From NCBI GenBank assembly GCA_013396915.1, contig VWZL01000811.1, forward strand, positions 141,835-205,834: DNA of 64,000 nucleotides, read 5' to 3'. Source of the DNA: Stercorarius parasiticus. Its lineage: Eukaryota; Chordata; Aves; Charadriiformes; Stercorariidae. The position numbers and the translations under genes are program-made. Below the pieces are notes generated by a model. That model saw only the letters and a list, made by a program, of their open reading frames with translations. It was not told the DNA's origin and did no database searches. Of the stretch, positions 27,301 to 38,982 are shown one piece after another (within the stretch, counting starts at the first letter, position 1; each line of letters starts with the position of its first letter).

Positions 27301-28520
27301 CTTTCAGATATTGTAGACCAGAAGTGACTAAGACATAAATGTTTGAAAATCCCAAGCGTTTGAAAATGTGTTTTTTATTACATTAGCAGAAAGCAGTTGC
27401 TAGACCTAAGAGAGTGTTCACATTTTTGTTAGTAAATGTTTTTTTGCTTTTCTTCATGGGGAGAATAGGGGCATTAATCAGAGTCCATGCTGTCACCTCA
27501 AGCTGCAGCTTATCAGGTAACCTGGTGTGGTACTTCTTGTCTCTGCCATTCTTTCACCTTTAAGTCTTCATTTCAATCCAGAAAAACAGAGACAAAAATG
27601 CTTTACCTCCTGTTTGTACCTGTGATCCCCTCGCTACGGTTGAGGTCATTAGACATTATTTTTATTATGCATAGAAATAATTAAAAATTCTTTTAGTGAA
27701 AATAATTCCCTAGATGAGCTCCTTAGAAGGCGACATTAAAACACATACATTGTGTAACATTTTTGAGTAAGGTGGGGGAGTGTTTGAGCCACACTGCACA
27801 ATGCAAAACACCACAGTCTCTGCAAACTGTATCAGTGACCTGTATGTACTGTAAGGCTTGCTGCTTTTGGAAATGAAGAGTCAAAGGGGCTATCACCATC
27901 ACATTGACCACTGCTTATGCAAAGGACCTCTGAATTTGCTACTTACCATTCAGAAGCACTTTAAAAATCCCTGGTATCACTAGAATTAGTAAAGCCAGTA
28001 ACAAACATTGTTTTCTTCCCACTTGCATTTCCCCGCTTAGCTGTTCTTTTCCTAGAAGCGTGAATGCTTAGGTAGCAATCGTTACCCCAACAAACATGGG
28101 TGGACATTCTATTCAGAAACAGCAGTGTTGCTTTCTGTGAGACATATCACTATTGTATTGCAATAAATAGAGTGAAGGTTCATCAATCTAATCAAAGTAT
28201 ATAGTTTTAAAAAAATAGAACATTTACAGAGAAAAAAACCACCTTGTGAACTAACACAGATTCTCACTGTGACTGTTTCAAAACAGGCAGCTAAGAAGAG
28301 CGCCCTGCTTTAATTCTGTGCTTTCACTCGGTAAGGTAGCACAGCAGATGGGTAGTTTATGATTGCTTGTGTAGTCAAATTCTCAGACTAACTGACAGTA
28401 TAGACTACAGCGTTTCTGTAAATATTCTGGGTAAGAGCCATAAAATACGAACCATTCTCTGTTTATTTAAAAAATTCCCTGTACCAAGGATACATTTCAC
28501 CTTGGTGTGCTCATGGTCAG

Positions 28521-28593
28521 TCTGCCCTCTCTCTCTTTCCATCCATCTTTCCCTCTTCTCTTCCCTGCCTCTCTCTCCCCTTCTCCCCACCTC
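28521..28593 (+). repeat. homopyrimidine-rich tract (CT-rich)
   Basis: About 73 bases that are almost entirely C and T (ccctctctctctttcc ... ctctctctccccttctcccc), with only a few purines. The complementary strand is correspondingly purine-rich and open as a low-complexity E/R-rich frame, which should not be taken as a gene. Confidence 0.8.
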
Positions 28594-31500
28594 AAAGAAA
28601 ACTCTTAGCTTTCCTCATGTTTTACCTTTAACAGTTTAAGCCAAAGGACTTGCAATAACCCTAGTGAAAATATTTAATTTTGCTGACTTAAAGTTAGGTT
28701 TTACAAAGTTATGTTCTTACCAAAACTGACTGTATTTCTGAGGTGTTGGTTAAGCCATTTTCCACTGTGGTTCACTGAAATTACAGGTGTGTGATTAACT
28801 TTAGGGTAGAGGGGAGAATGGAACTGCTTCCATTTACAGCTTTAGATATTGGGACTTAAAGGCTCAGATCCAAAAAACTTAAATCTCTTCAGCTAGCTAA
28901 ACATAAGAAAAAACAAACTTTTCAGATTACAATCTGATTAGAAGCACACTTCTGACTCAACTCTCTTTTAGTATTAAGTTAACTTTAAATCTTAACATGT
29001 GAAGAAATAAATTTTAATTAATATCTTTTGCACTCGTATTTTTCTTCTTTCTTAGTTTTATCCAAGGAAAAGATGTTTATAACCAGACTTCTCTAAAATG
29101 TTGACTCATCACTCATCATGCAATAGAGCACTGTAGTCTGTTTACAGCACTGCAAAGCTTAATGCATTTTGTGGAATTTTTTTCTGCCAGATGTTGCCCT
29201 ATTCAAAATTTGTACACAGCAAAAGAAGCATAACAGTGAAGTCCTGCCTTTTGGCAAAATGACAAAATAGACATACATTAAATGTTGGCTTTCCAGAGTT
29301 TACATCACTCACACCCCTCAGTCTACAAGGACCTACAAATTACAGCTGTCGAAGTTTTTGCATAACCTAAACTTTCAGCTCTAGAGAACTCTTACTTGTC
29401 TACATTTATTTATATTCTTGGTAATGGAGTGGTTCATTATTTATACTAGCTGTTTAAACAGTAACTGGGTTGTTTTAGGAATTGTGCATTTGTGCAGAGA
29501 TGGACTGTGCATTTTATGTATCTGAAGAAAATCAAGATTCATCAACAAAAGTAATTTGACCTAAATTTGTACAATCATAAGAGCAAAATATTTTTCCTAA
29601 AATCTTTTGCAATAGTTTTTGCAAGCAAACAATGCAGATTAAATTACTTCTCACATCTACTAGTCTTGTTGCTTGACTGTTAGGATTTAATATTGTTAAA
29701 TCTGTAAACAGACATTGCTATATTTTCAAGTCTCCTTTCATTTTTAAAAATGTATAACTTTGCTCATGTGTAAACAACAGCTCTGGACACATGTGTTATG
29801 GAAGACTTATTACCTACATACTAAACAATCTCCTAACTGAACTTAAAACTGAAACTGGTGCTCTGCAGACCTTCAAAAATACTAATGGGTAAACCTTTTC
29901 AAATAGCAAGCCTTTTGATCTTGGAGATTCACAATGTGCACAGAAGAAGCAAGAACTATTGCACCTCTTATCTCCAGCATTTTGAATGCATGTTTCCTTT
30001 CAAAATTGACTGCGTCAACAGAATTGATCATTATTTGCAGGCAATTGGAAACCTGGACTGTGTATGAATGACAGATCGTTTGCATTATACTGCAAAGAGA
30101 GTGTTAACGTAAGTAGGAGTATGCTGTATAAGTGCATAATTATGCACACAGTAAATATTAATTTGGATTTTTTCTCTTCTCACTCCCATTCCTCCAGTAT
30201 CTTTTAAGCATTTTGAGACATACTCAATAATGTAGAAATTCAAGTAATTTTCTGAAAACTAGTTCAGAAAGTTAGTAAAAGAGCATTCCCATATTTCAGA
30301 CCTTAAAAGCCACTTAGAGAAAGAAGTTAAAACACTGGTAGTGACCATGTACCCAGCAAAAAGGTGAGTGTTTATGACCTCGGTGAGATGGGATTTCCAT
30401 TTCCTTTAATGAGCCAAGACATCAGGCCGGCACTCTTAACTAATGCTTACACAGAAGCAGCCCCTGGGACAATACATTTGTTTCTGCGGAAGCAAAGGAA
30501 AGTAGGTGTAGAGAAGGGGTGGGGGCAGACGGGGATGGGGACTTAGAGAAAGACTTGCATAACTAAACCAAGACAATGATGGTAACTGTGGTGTGGCTGA
30601 TCTGTGTGCCAGAAATGAGAGGAAGAAAGCACAACTGTGAAGTTTTTCCCTGGGCGTCACTGGTCACTCCCGTATTCCCGAGCTTTGGGTAGCACTGCAT
30701 GTATTTTTGCTCCAGAGACTGAGCCCATCAACAGCCTTGGTCACCACAAAATGCTAATTTCCAATTTGCTGTCTCCAGAACAATGGCTTTGGTTCACAGA
30801 GCACAGTGTTTTTTCAGAGCAGTTTGGATTTTGAATTTGATGGGATGGCAGAAACATGTGTTACCCCGGCTTCCCTGTCATAACGTTTAATGCTGGCAAA
30901 GACAATAAAACTAAGGTGCCAATTGCACCAGAAATTATACGCAGTATTTAGAGGCAGATTATTTACTCCTATCATTCCCTGTTTCTTCATTAAGCAAACT
31001 GACACATCCTAGACCTACAACATGTGTAAGCCACAAAGTTAAAACTCTGCCTTATCACAATTGAGAGGCAGGCTGTGGTGTTTAGCCCCAGGCTCTCAAA
31101 GCATGCAAGCCTCATGGAGAGTGGAGACTGGCTGGTGGGTGACGAAGGGAATATTTGCAAGCTGTACAGTCCACATCTGGCTGATCAGCCACCCCCCTTG
31201 CCAAGGAGCATGTGCTGCAATTTTGCTGTGGCAAACCAAACAAGAAAGGGCAGAACTTCCATATAGAGATGAATAAAAAGAAAAGCAGGAAGGCAAAGAG
31301 GAAGCAGGGGACCTGGGGAAGTCTGGAGAAGTCTTCAGAAGGGAATGGGGAGCTTGGATATGGAGGGACTGCAGGACTCCAAGGGAAAAGCTTAGATGTA
31401 GTGGTATATGTGTAGAGGGAAAAGAGGTCCCAGTGGGGAAAAATAGGAAGCGAGCTGGTAAATGAAGTTCTCAACAGAACACCTACCCACTTGTCTAGTA

Positions 31501-31919
31501 TAACCATAACCTCCTTTAACCATACCACCTAAGCATCAAGTTTTGGCCTGCGTAGCCTCAACTACTCTAAGTCTCACAGATGAAAAAAGGTTAAAAGTAA
31601 ACCAAGTCTTGGAAAGGTCTTTGGAAAATCGATGAAAAAAAGAGTTAAAGAGGAAAATAATCCATGGCATTTGAAATACAACTTTGTGGTCCCAATTAGA
31701 AAGCCCTTGATGAATAAGATATATAACATCAAGCGCACAACTACTTTGCTCAAGGATATTCGTAATTTGAAGTGGTATATTGCTTTATTTTTAATCCTAG
31801 TCTGATAAGATTGAGTCTGCATGAGCACTAGCATTGAGTTTATTTTTAGAAGAATACACTAATAGCTTAATTTACAGGCAAGAATGAGAGACGTTTGGGT
31901 AAAATATTTTTTAACTACA

Positions 31920-32100
31920 AGACTAATTAAATGCTGGATGGCTAATCCTCTTCCTGGAGCTTTTCAATTTCTTAATTAATATTTGGGGAAAGCTATTAGC
32001 TGCAGCTCATTTGTTGCAGCTGTAAAGTGCCAGACTGAGTCATTTCATTAACTACTGTTTTCGAAAGAACAGCTTGCTATCTAATTCTATGAAGTCATTC
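31920..32100. promoter_or_regulatory. possible conserved non-coding element
   Basis: The segment packs taattaaat, ttaattaat, two TAAT-type homeodomain words, the E-box cagctg inside ttgcagctgtaa, and actgagtcattt within about 180 bp. This density of developmental factor words is typical of vertebrate conserved enhancers. No cross-species comparison was possible, so this is a guess from composition only. Confidence 0.18.
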
Positions 32101-34689
32101 AACCCCCTGGTAGCACATGTGAGGAAACATAAACCAACTCAAACCTTCTTCGTTCACTGTTTCTGAGAGCAGACTGACAGCAATAGAACCAAAAACAGGG
32201 AAGGGGAAAAGTGCACATGGTTTATATCTGATCTCTTAGCCTTCTTCACAAGAAAATGTAATCTGCATTTACAACAAATTATGGTCTAGTCAAAAGCCTC
32301 AGCTTCAAGCAGGGTTTTAGCTGTAATCTAGAAGATCATAAGACCTACGCAACCCAGTTGTTCTACAGTCAGAATAATGAAGCTTGTGCTGTTATGGAAA
32401 ATTAAAACATAACTTTGGTTGAAACAGCCATACAGGTAGCCATGATTGTTTATCATCTTGCTCATACCAAGCAACCAAAGTGCCAGCAGAGAGCCAAAAA
32501 GATTTTAAGGAAGCAGAAATTTTACATGTCTTTGATTCTTAACAGCCTACACTTACCACTTAACGTGCTGAGGTATCAAGTAGATGCAAGAGTTATGTCT
32601 GATGTAAGAAACAGGATATTAAATTCAGGCATTTACTCTTCTTAAATCAACTAGTCCAGATCTCTTATGCTACAGATGCTAGTTTATGCATGAAAAAGTA
32701 CTACAGACCCTCATCATTCATTATAATAACCATACAGTCCAAACAGTTATTTTCTTTTGAAAAACAGCTTTATAATAAGTAAGCAGTACATTTCAACCTC
32801 GTAGCAACATGCCTCAAAGCATCTTCTTTCATTGGTATGGTTTGTCATTTTACAAAAATATATACTAAGGCTATTTGTATTCTACACAAAGCTAGAATGT
32901 AGGACTTGAAACAGAACACTCAACATTTAGGGTAAAATATGTACATTTCAATTCCGAATGAGCCACTAAATCAGCCAAAACTTGCTTCTGACAGACTAGT
33001 GATGAATTATAGGATTTTCAGTAATCCTCCAATAAACAAAGTGAACACTGTTCTTCATGCAGAAACTGCTGGTTAAATCACACACGACATAGATCTGGTA
33101 TTCTTGCTGGAAAATATGACATTACTTTGATTGTCAGACAGCCTTCTAGAAACACTCAGTTTTCCAGCTTGCCTGTATATAAGCACACAGTTTAAAAGAA
33201 AAATTATGTGATAGAAGTCATAAACATACCAAAATCCTACCTAGCAATATAGATCTTGAAAGAGTTTTCTATACTTTGGATCGAGGGAGAAAAATACTTT
33301 CAAAAATACACTGTGAAGGAAGGAAGAAGGATTACATGAAGCTGGAATTATTTTGCAAAAGAAAATGAAGACTGTCATCCCTCTCTTAAGACTGTAAAGA
33401 TTCCTAACTTTAAAGTCAGTTTGTCACCTGTAAGAGGTAGAGTCCTGCATGGCATTTGGAACAAGACTTGCCTTGCAATGTTTGGCATGGAAACAGTACC
33501 ACCTGCACTATATGGCAAAACTTTTTCATTTGTGTACAAGGCCAAGGTCACATACACCTTGATGAAACATGTTTGTTTCAAACAAGCTTGTGGGGCAGAA
33601 ATGTGGTGTATGTACTGCTCTGTGCTTTAAAGTGAAATTTTGCCACAGCAGGAATTGTTCACAGAATAATTACAACTAAAACATCTATTCTAACTCTTGG
33701 ACAAAACAATTAGCTTGTATCAATGGCAGATTAACAGAATGAAATTATGTCATCCCCCCATTTGTCTGCTTTTAAAGTGACAAGCAAAACTATGTTTAGG
33801 GAAGTGGGAAAACGTATCAACCCTTTCTATCAAATTTCCTTTCTTCAGAGAGTGAGCTCAGATCTCCATAGGGATCTTCGTAGGGTGGATAAAAATGAGA
33901 GCATTTTAAAAATAGCTGGCTTTTAGGTCTTGCTTTTATTTTCTTTTCAGTTTCCCCATTTATATTTAAATATGAAATTATTACATCCCGTGCAAAGTAA
34001 TAATCTGGGAAACACAGTTAATTTAAGCCACAAAAATATTCAGTAGTATTTAAAATGTTTAAGAAAAATCAAATCTCTGAAGAAGTGGAAGCCAAACACA
34101 AAGCAACTGAAGCTAGAATAAGCTGAAATGTTAAACCAGCTTTTGACAGAAACAGACTATTCCGCAGGTGCATAGTGAATATTTGCTTCATTCCAAATTT
34201 CAACTACTTCATTCAAAGCTGGAAAACCAAGAGGGATTTTAAAAGCCAGGAAACCCTATTTTCCCCTTACAATCCATGAATAAAAATGAGGTGAGAGGCT
34301 GAGATCCAGTTTTAAAATCTTGAAGCCCATGGTAACGAGAAACAATCTGTTCAATTCACTACTACAGATAAAATTTTATTTACTAAGTCAATATGTTTCA
34401 AATTAAAAACATATTTTTTGAAAGTTATTTTCTGTTCCATACGCATGTTAAACAGATTTTATTTTACTATTTTTTCCAAACCTTGTTTATTGCACAAACA
34501 GCACAACCATTGGTAATAAATGCTTGCACTAATGTTGTTTAAATTCTGTGAAAATGAGAAAACATAATAATTGCATATTAACCTACAGTACTGCTAAAGC
34601 GTACTGCCCCATTAGAAAAAAGGGATACCAGTAACATAATTATGAACCTTTAAACTGTTTGAATTATCAAAGACAGCCAACCATTCGCT

Positions 34690-34710
34690 AACAAACAAAC
34701 AAACAAATAA
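34690..34710 (+). repeat. (ACAA)n microsatellite
   Basis: acaaacaaacaaacaaataa: about five tetranucleotide units. Confidence 0.9.
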
Positions 34711-35109
34711 AAAGACAGACAACAATAGTTTTCCTATTTTCCAATTTAAATTATACTCAGAGGCACTTAAGTTACTTTAAATTTTTCTACCCTGCTTCTC
34801 TTTGCCTAAAACCTGGAGGAAAAGGGAGATCAGTTACAGATCTTGGAAACAAGTTAGTTCCCCTACTACACGCATTTCATGTTTCTTTCACAGCAGCAGA
34901 GCTGAGATTATTTCTATTGAGAAAGAACACAAAATTTCATTTTCTTCTTTTGATAAAATCAAAGTGCTGAAAATCTAAGCTCTAAAAACACGGTGGAATG
35001 GAGCCGACAGCGGGATTTGCTGGTTGGCACCACCTCTCTCCATTATCTGAACTTTAAAAAAAATAAAATTAAAAGACCTCATTTCTGGTTTAAGGCAAAT
35101 TCCCTCCCT

Positions 35110-35768
35110 TTCTCATAGAATTATAGAATGGTTCAGGTTAGAAGGGACCTTAAAGATCATCTAGTTCCAACCCCCCTGCCATGGGCTGGGACACCTCCCA
35201 CTAGACCAGGCTGCTCAAAGCCCCATCCAGCCTGGTCCTGAGTACTTCCAGGGATGGGGCATCCACAGCTTCTCTGGGCAACCTGTTCCAATGTCTCACC
35301 GCCCTCACAGGAAAGAATTTCTTCCCAGTATCGAATCTAAATCTCCCCTCTCTCAGTTTGAAACCCCTGCCTCTTGTCCTGTCGCTCCACTTCCCGATAA
35401 GGAATCCCTCCCCGTCTCTCCTGTAAGCCCCCTTTAGGTACTGGAAGCTTCCTATAAGGTCTCCCCGGAGCCTTCTCTTCTCCAGGCTGAACAACCCCAA
35501 CTCTCTCAGCCTGTCCTCATAGCATAGGTGCTCCAGCCCTCTCATCATCTTCGTGGCTCTCCTCTGGACCCATTCCAACAGGTCCATGTCGTTCTTGTGC
35601 TGAGGACTCCAGAGCTGGATGCAGTACTCCAGGGGGGTGTCACCAGAGTGGAGAAGAGGGGTGGAATCACCTCCCTCGACCTGCTGCCCATACTTCTTTT
35701 GATGCAAATAAGGATGCGGTTTCTCATCCACCACAAAGATGTTAAACAGCACTGGTCCCAGTACTGAT
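35110..35768 (-). mobile_element. young CR1 LINE copy with two internal deletions
   Basis: Antisense CR1. From right to left it carries a short piece of RT domain ending in LFNIF, then the C-terminal part of ORF2 ([54 protein letters not shown]), the 3' UTR and a tail. A 183-codon frame (35201-35752) is uninterrupted. Compared with the sense copy at 50823-52004, this copy lacks the equivalents of 51078-51332 (255 bp) and 51345-51388 (44 bp). Both copies share a 1-bp deletion in the 'ctggtga..cccc...ctggagtac' block. The three losses total 300 bp, so the upstream RT frame is rejoined to the downstream frame, but the segment around [15 protein letters not shown] remains out of the ancestral frame. 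The shared C-terminal 166 residues differ at only about three positions from the 51-kb copy, so this is a young subfamily. It cannot be active: ORF1, the endonuclease and most of the RT are missing. Confidence 0.95.
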
Positions 35769-36080
35769 ATATAACAACACCTCCATAATGACTGAGACTG
35801 TACAGTTAAAAGACTTCATCAAGTTGCTTTCAGTTAAGTCATTTGACATTATAAATTTAACTTCAGTATTCTGTCAGAAAGGAATGAGCAGGGGGTGCTA
35901 CAAGGAAGTGTTTTCTGCAATAGTCAAATTGCACACAGGAAGTCAGACCACTTCAAATCCCTAGTATGGGCTAGTTGCCTGGAACGGCTAGCACTCGGAT
36001 TCAAACAATTTGATACTCAACAACATTAATAAACTTGTTGAGGGCAATTTCATGAAAAATAAAGAATAAATAATGTTATC

Positions 36081-36102
36081 TTTTTTTTTTCTTTTTTTTT
36101 TC
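36081..36102 (+). repeat. T-rich run
   Basis: Two T blocks separated by a single C. Confidence 0.9.
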
Positions 36103-38955
36103 CATTTGAACACCTGGCAAACTGCTACAGTTGCGTTTACCAACACAAGCAGAACTAGCTTAGCCAGCCTTGCAGTTACCTAAAAACTTGTAGCACTGAC
36201 TCAGTCAATTTGATGCATCCCTGATCCCAGTCTAACGGTCTGTATTTTAACCAGACAGTTCCATCACTTAAGTAAAATATAAATTGTCTAAGAATGGAAA
36301 TGGCAGGTTGTGGTACAAAGTAGGCATTCTAGAGCAAAACCACAGTACTAAGGTACTATTTTTTTTCCCGTTACTTTGCCAGTTTAATCAAGCTTTCCTT
36401 CCCCAAGACTGATTTCCTTGCTAATATTGCTTGGCATTAAACTTGACTGTCTTTGTCTGTTACACAATTTATTGGCATATATTTAACAAGAGGTTTTCCT
36501 CACATTCTTGATCTTAGCACTGCAAATAGTATGTGATATTATATAGTTTATCTAAAGTCTCCCTGGTTCCACTAAACTTCTTCAATACCTTTTTAAGATA
36601 AAGTTATTGCTATTCAAATGAAGAAAGTCCATTCAGACAGCTACCTGGTAATGCAGAATAATAAAATCTAAGTGTTTTATTGCAGATGTACCATATAGAT
36701 ATATTGTTGAGACAAACATATAGATATAGATCATATATAATTGCTTATGACAACCATATATGCATAAGTTTTAACAATTCCTTTCTTTATCAGAGAAAAG
36801 CAAACAACTTATGAAACTCGAGTTTCTCACAAACCAAAATGAGTTACCTGAAAGGTATGAAGCTGATCTGGTTTAACTATGCTGATATAATTCTAAAGTT
36901 GCCTGAGCTCTGATACCAGTTTAAGCAGTAAAAATTCTAGAAAATGGATAAAACTGTACTGCTATAAAGACGTTTGTACCCATGACCTTCTCACATATGG
37001 GTGGACCCTTAGACATTCTGATTGTCAGTGGACAGTCACCCCATTATTATCCTGTTTGCTCACAGGATCAGCAAAAGGTGAAACTGAAGACATAGAAGAC
37101 TGTATTGAAGATGATTGCAGTATGACAGCAGTAAAAATTCATTATTTTAAGCTGTGTTTCAGCTTTCCAAGCCATTTCCTCCCAGCACCATCATGAGGTC
37201 CAAGCACACGTTAAAGTACCTCTGACTGCTCCCAGCATCAGGCGCTTTGCCATCACTACATGACATCTGGCATTAACCTCTACTATGTCAAGAGATGGGT
37301 CAATGGTAGAACTTGCACTTGGAGCATAGAATGAAGGAAGAGAAGAACATAGAAAAGACCTCAGTGATGCTCTCTGTGGACCCTACCTACTCACCTGGGC
37401 TTGCTTTCCAGTCAGAACCATCTTTCCCTTCGTCTTCCTCTACATGGCCTGTGCACTGGCCCTCCAAAGGCTCAAGACTGGGCAGATGGAACACCTAAGT
37501 CAGAAAACTCTGGCTTACTGGGGTTCATACAGCAGGAACTGTAAGCAATGTAAGACCCTGACTCTCCCATTCACCTTCAGTACTATCCAAGGTGGCTACT
37601 TACAACATGGGTTTTCAGAGGCTGGCAGGAATGGGATTTCAGAGATTGTCAGCAATGTGTTAGAATGAGTTGGAAACCTAGTCAGCTTGCTGAAGAAGTA
37701 CGTTGTCCAGTCTTTCCTGGGAACACCTCAGTGGTCACAGCACTGAGGAGTCAGTGGTAGATGAAATGACATCTGGCCTAAAATGGCATGACCAAACATG
37801 GCTACAACTAGTTGGAGTACTGGCATGTGTGAGTGAAGAAACAACAGAAACTTTCTTTCCTGGTACCCAGACAGAGATTCTTTTTCTCCAGTGTCCAGCA
37901 GAAAACAACAGAAATGGTTTTTCGTTAGACCACGAAAAGGAGACAAGGAGCAGAAGTACTTGGGAACATAGATCCTGCAACATCTGAAAGCAGATGGGAA
38001 GGGCAAAGTCACCTCCAGCTAGGTACAACTGAAATAAGCCCCACACAATCAGTTAAGAAATAAAGCTAAATGTTTGTTAAACAGAAACCAGAAGTAATAT
38101 TGGCTTGATCCCAGGACCTATATAGTTCATGTATAGCAGCTAATGACACTTTATGGTGGTTAAGTGACCTGCATTTGAGGCAATAAGCACTCTTCCACTG
38201 TCCCTAGATAAAACAAATCAGGCCATTCTTGAGCTGAAATAAAAATATCTGTGACATTCTACCAATTAATGTGTTTAATAATTATTTAAAAAAAAAAAAA
38301 CATGTTAATTTCTTGCACAGTCATCACTACACATTGCTTAAATTAACAATTGTGGACAGTGCCCACAACTGATGTCATGCTGGTCTAACAGTCAGTGAAC
38401 CATCACACTTAGATTTTCAATGTTTTCCCAAGCATATAAGTACTAAGCATATAAACCCTGCAGCATTGTAATTATGTGGTAGCAACAATATAGTTAGAAT
38501 TGTATTGACCAAACAGGGACTGTTCTGGTGAAGAAAAGGAATGGCAAAGAAACAACGTTAAGTAACAAACTAGTAAATACAGGGTTCAGCGACTTAAGTG
38601 CAACATACAGTATCTGTCGTCTTCTGTCGTTGAAGCAGAACAGGCAATAGCAATCCAGAAGATCTCACTAGTACTGATTTTAAATATCCTCAATTCAACA
38701 TATTTAATATGTATTTCAGACTATCTGGTTAAGCAGAAGTATCTTCTCTTTCTCTATATAAAAAAGAATAATCTTAAGAGACAGAAATGAAAACTTAACT
38801 CTTGGTAAATACTGCAAATCCTAAAGGCTGAATTTTCAAAAGAAGTCAGCACCCCCAAACAATCTTTCACAGAACATTCTTTTCACAGCTGCTGAGCATG
38901 GAGTATTTGGGAATCTTATCATAAAACCTTTATTTCCAATTGTAAAACTAAATCT

Positions 38956-38982
38956 GTGTATGTATGTTTGTGTGTGTGTGTA
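38956..38982 (+). repeat. (TG)n / (TGTA)n microsatellite
   Basis: gtgtatgtatgtttgtgtgtgtgtgt: tetranucleotide units passing into pure TG. Confidence 0.9.

Larger units (their letters stand above)
16507..35109. other. long stretch without recognisable genes or young mobile elements
   Basis: About 18.6 kb of AT-rich DNA. I find no convincing coding region, tRNA or rRNA. Several subregions (about 16880-17060, 22200-22500, 30360-30500, 31920-32100) have a dense mix of homeodomain, E-box and TCF-like words and look more constrained than their surroundings, but this is only an impression. Short repeats are annotated separately. ORFs here are below about 140 codons and unsupported. Confidence 0.4.

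Noticed and set aside
31112..31528. 138-codon minus-strand ORF with a hydrophobic F/L-rich middle
   Set aside because: It is the complement of a purine-rich stretch (gaaaagcaggaaggcaaag...), which gives F/L/S-rich frames by composition. No motif or splice signals were seen.
34690..34710. CRISPR-like or other direct-repeat array
   Set aside because: It is a plain ACAA microsatellite. No spaced repeats of CRISPR type exist anywhere in the window, and the DNA is of vertebrate type.
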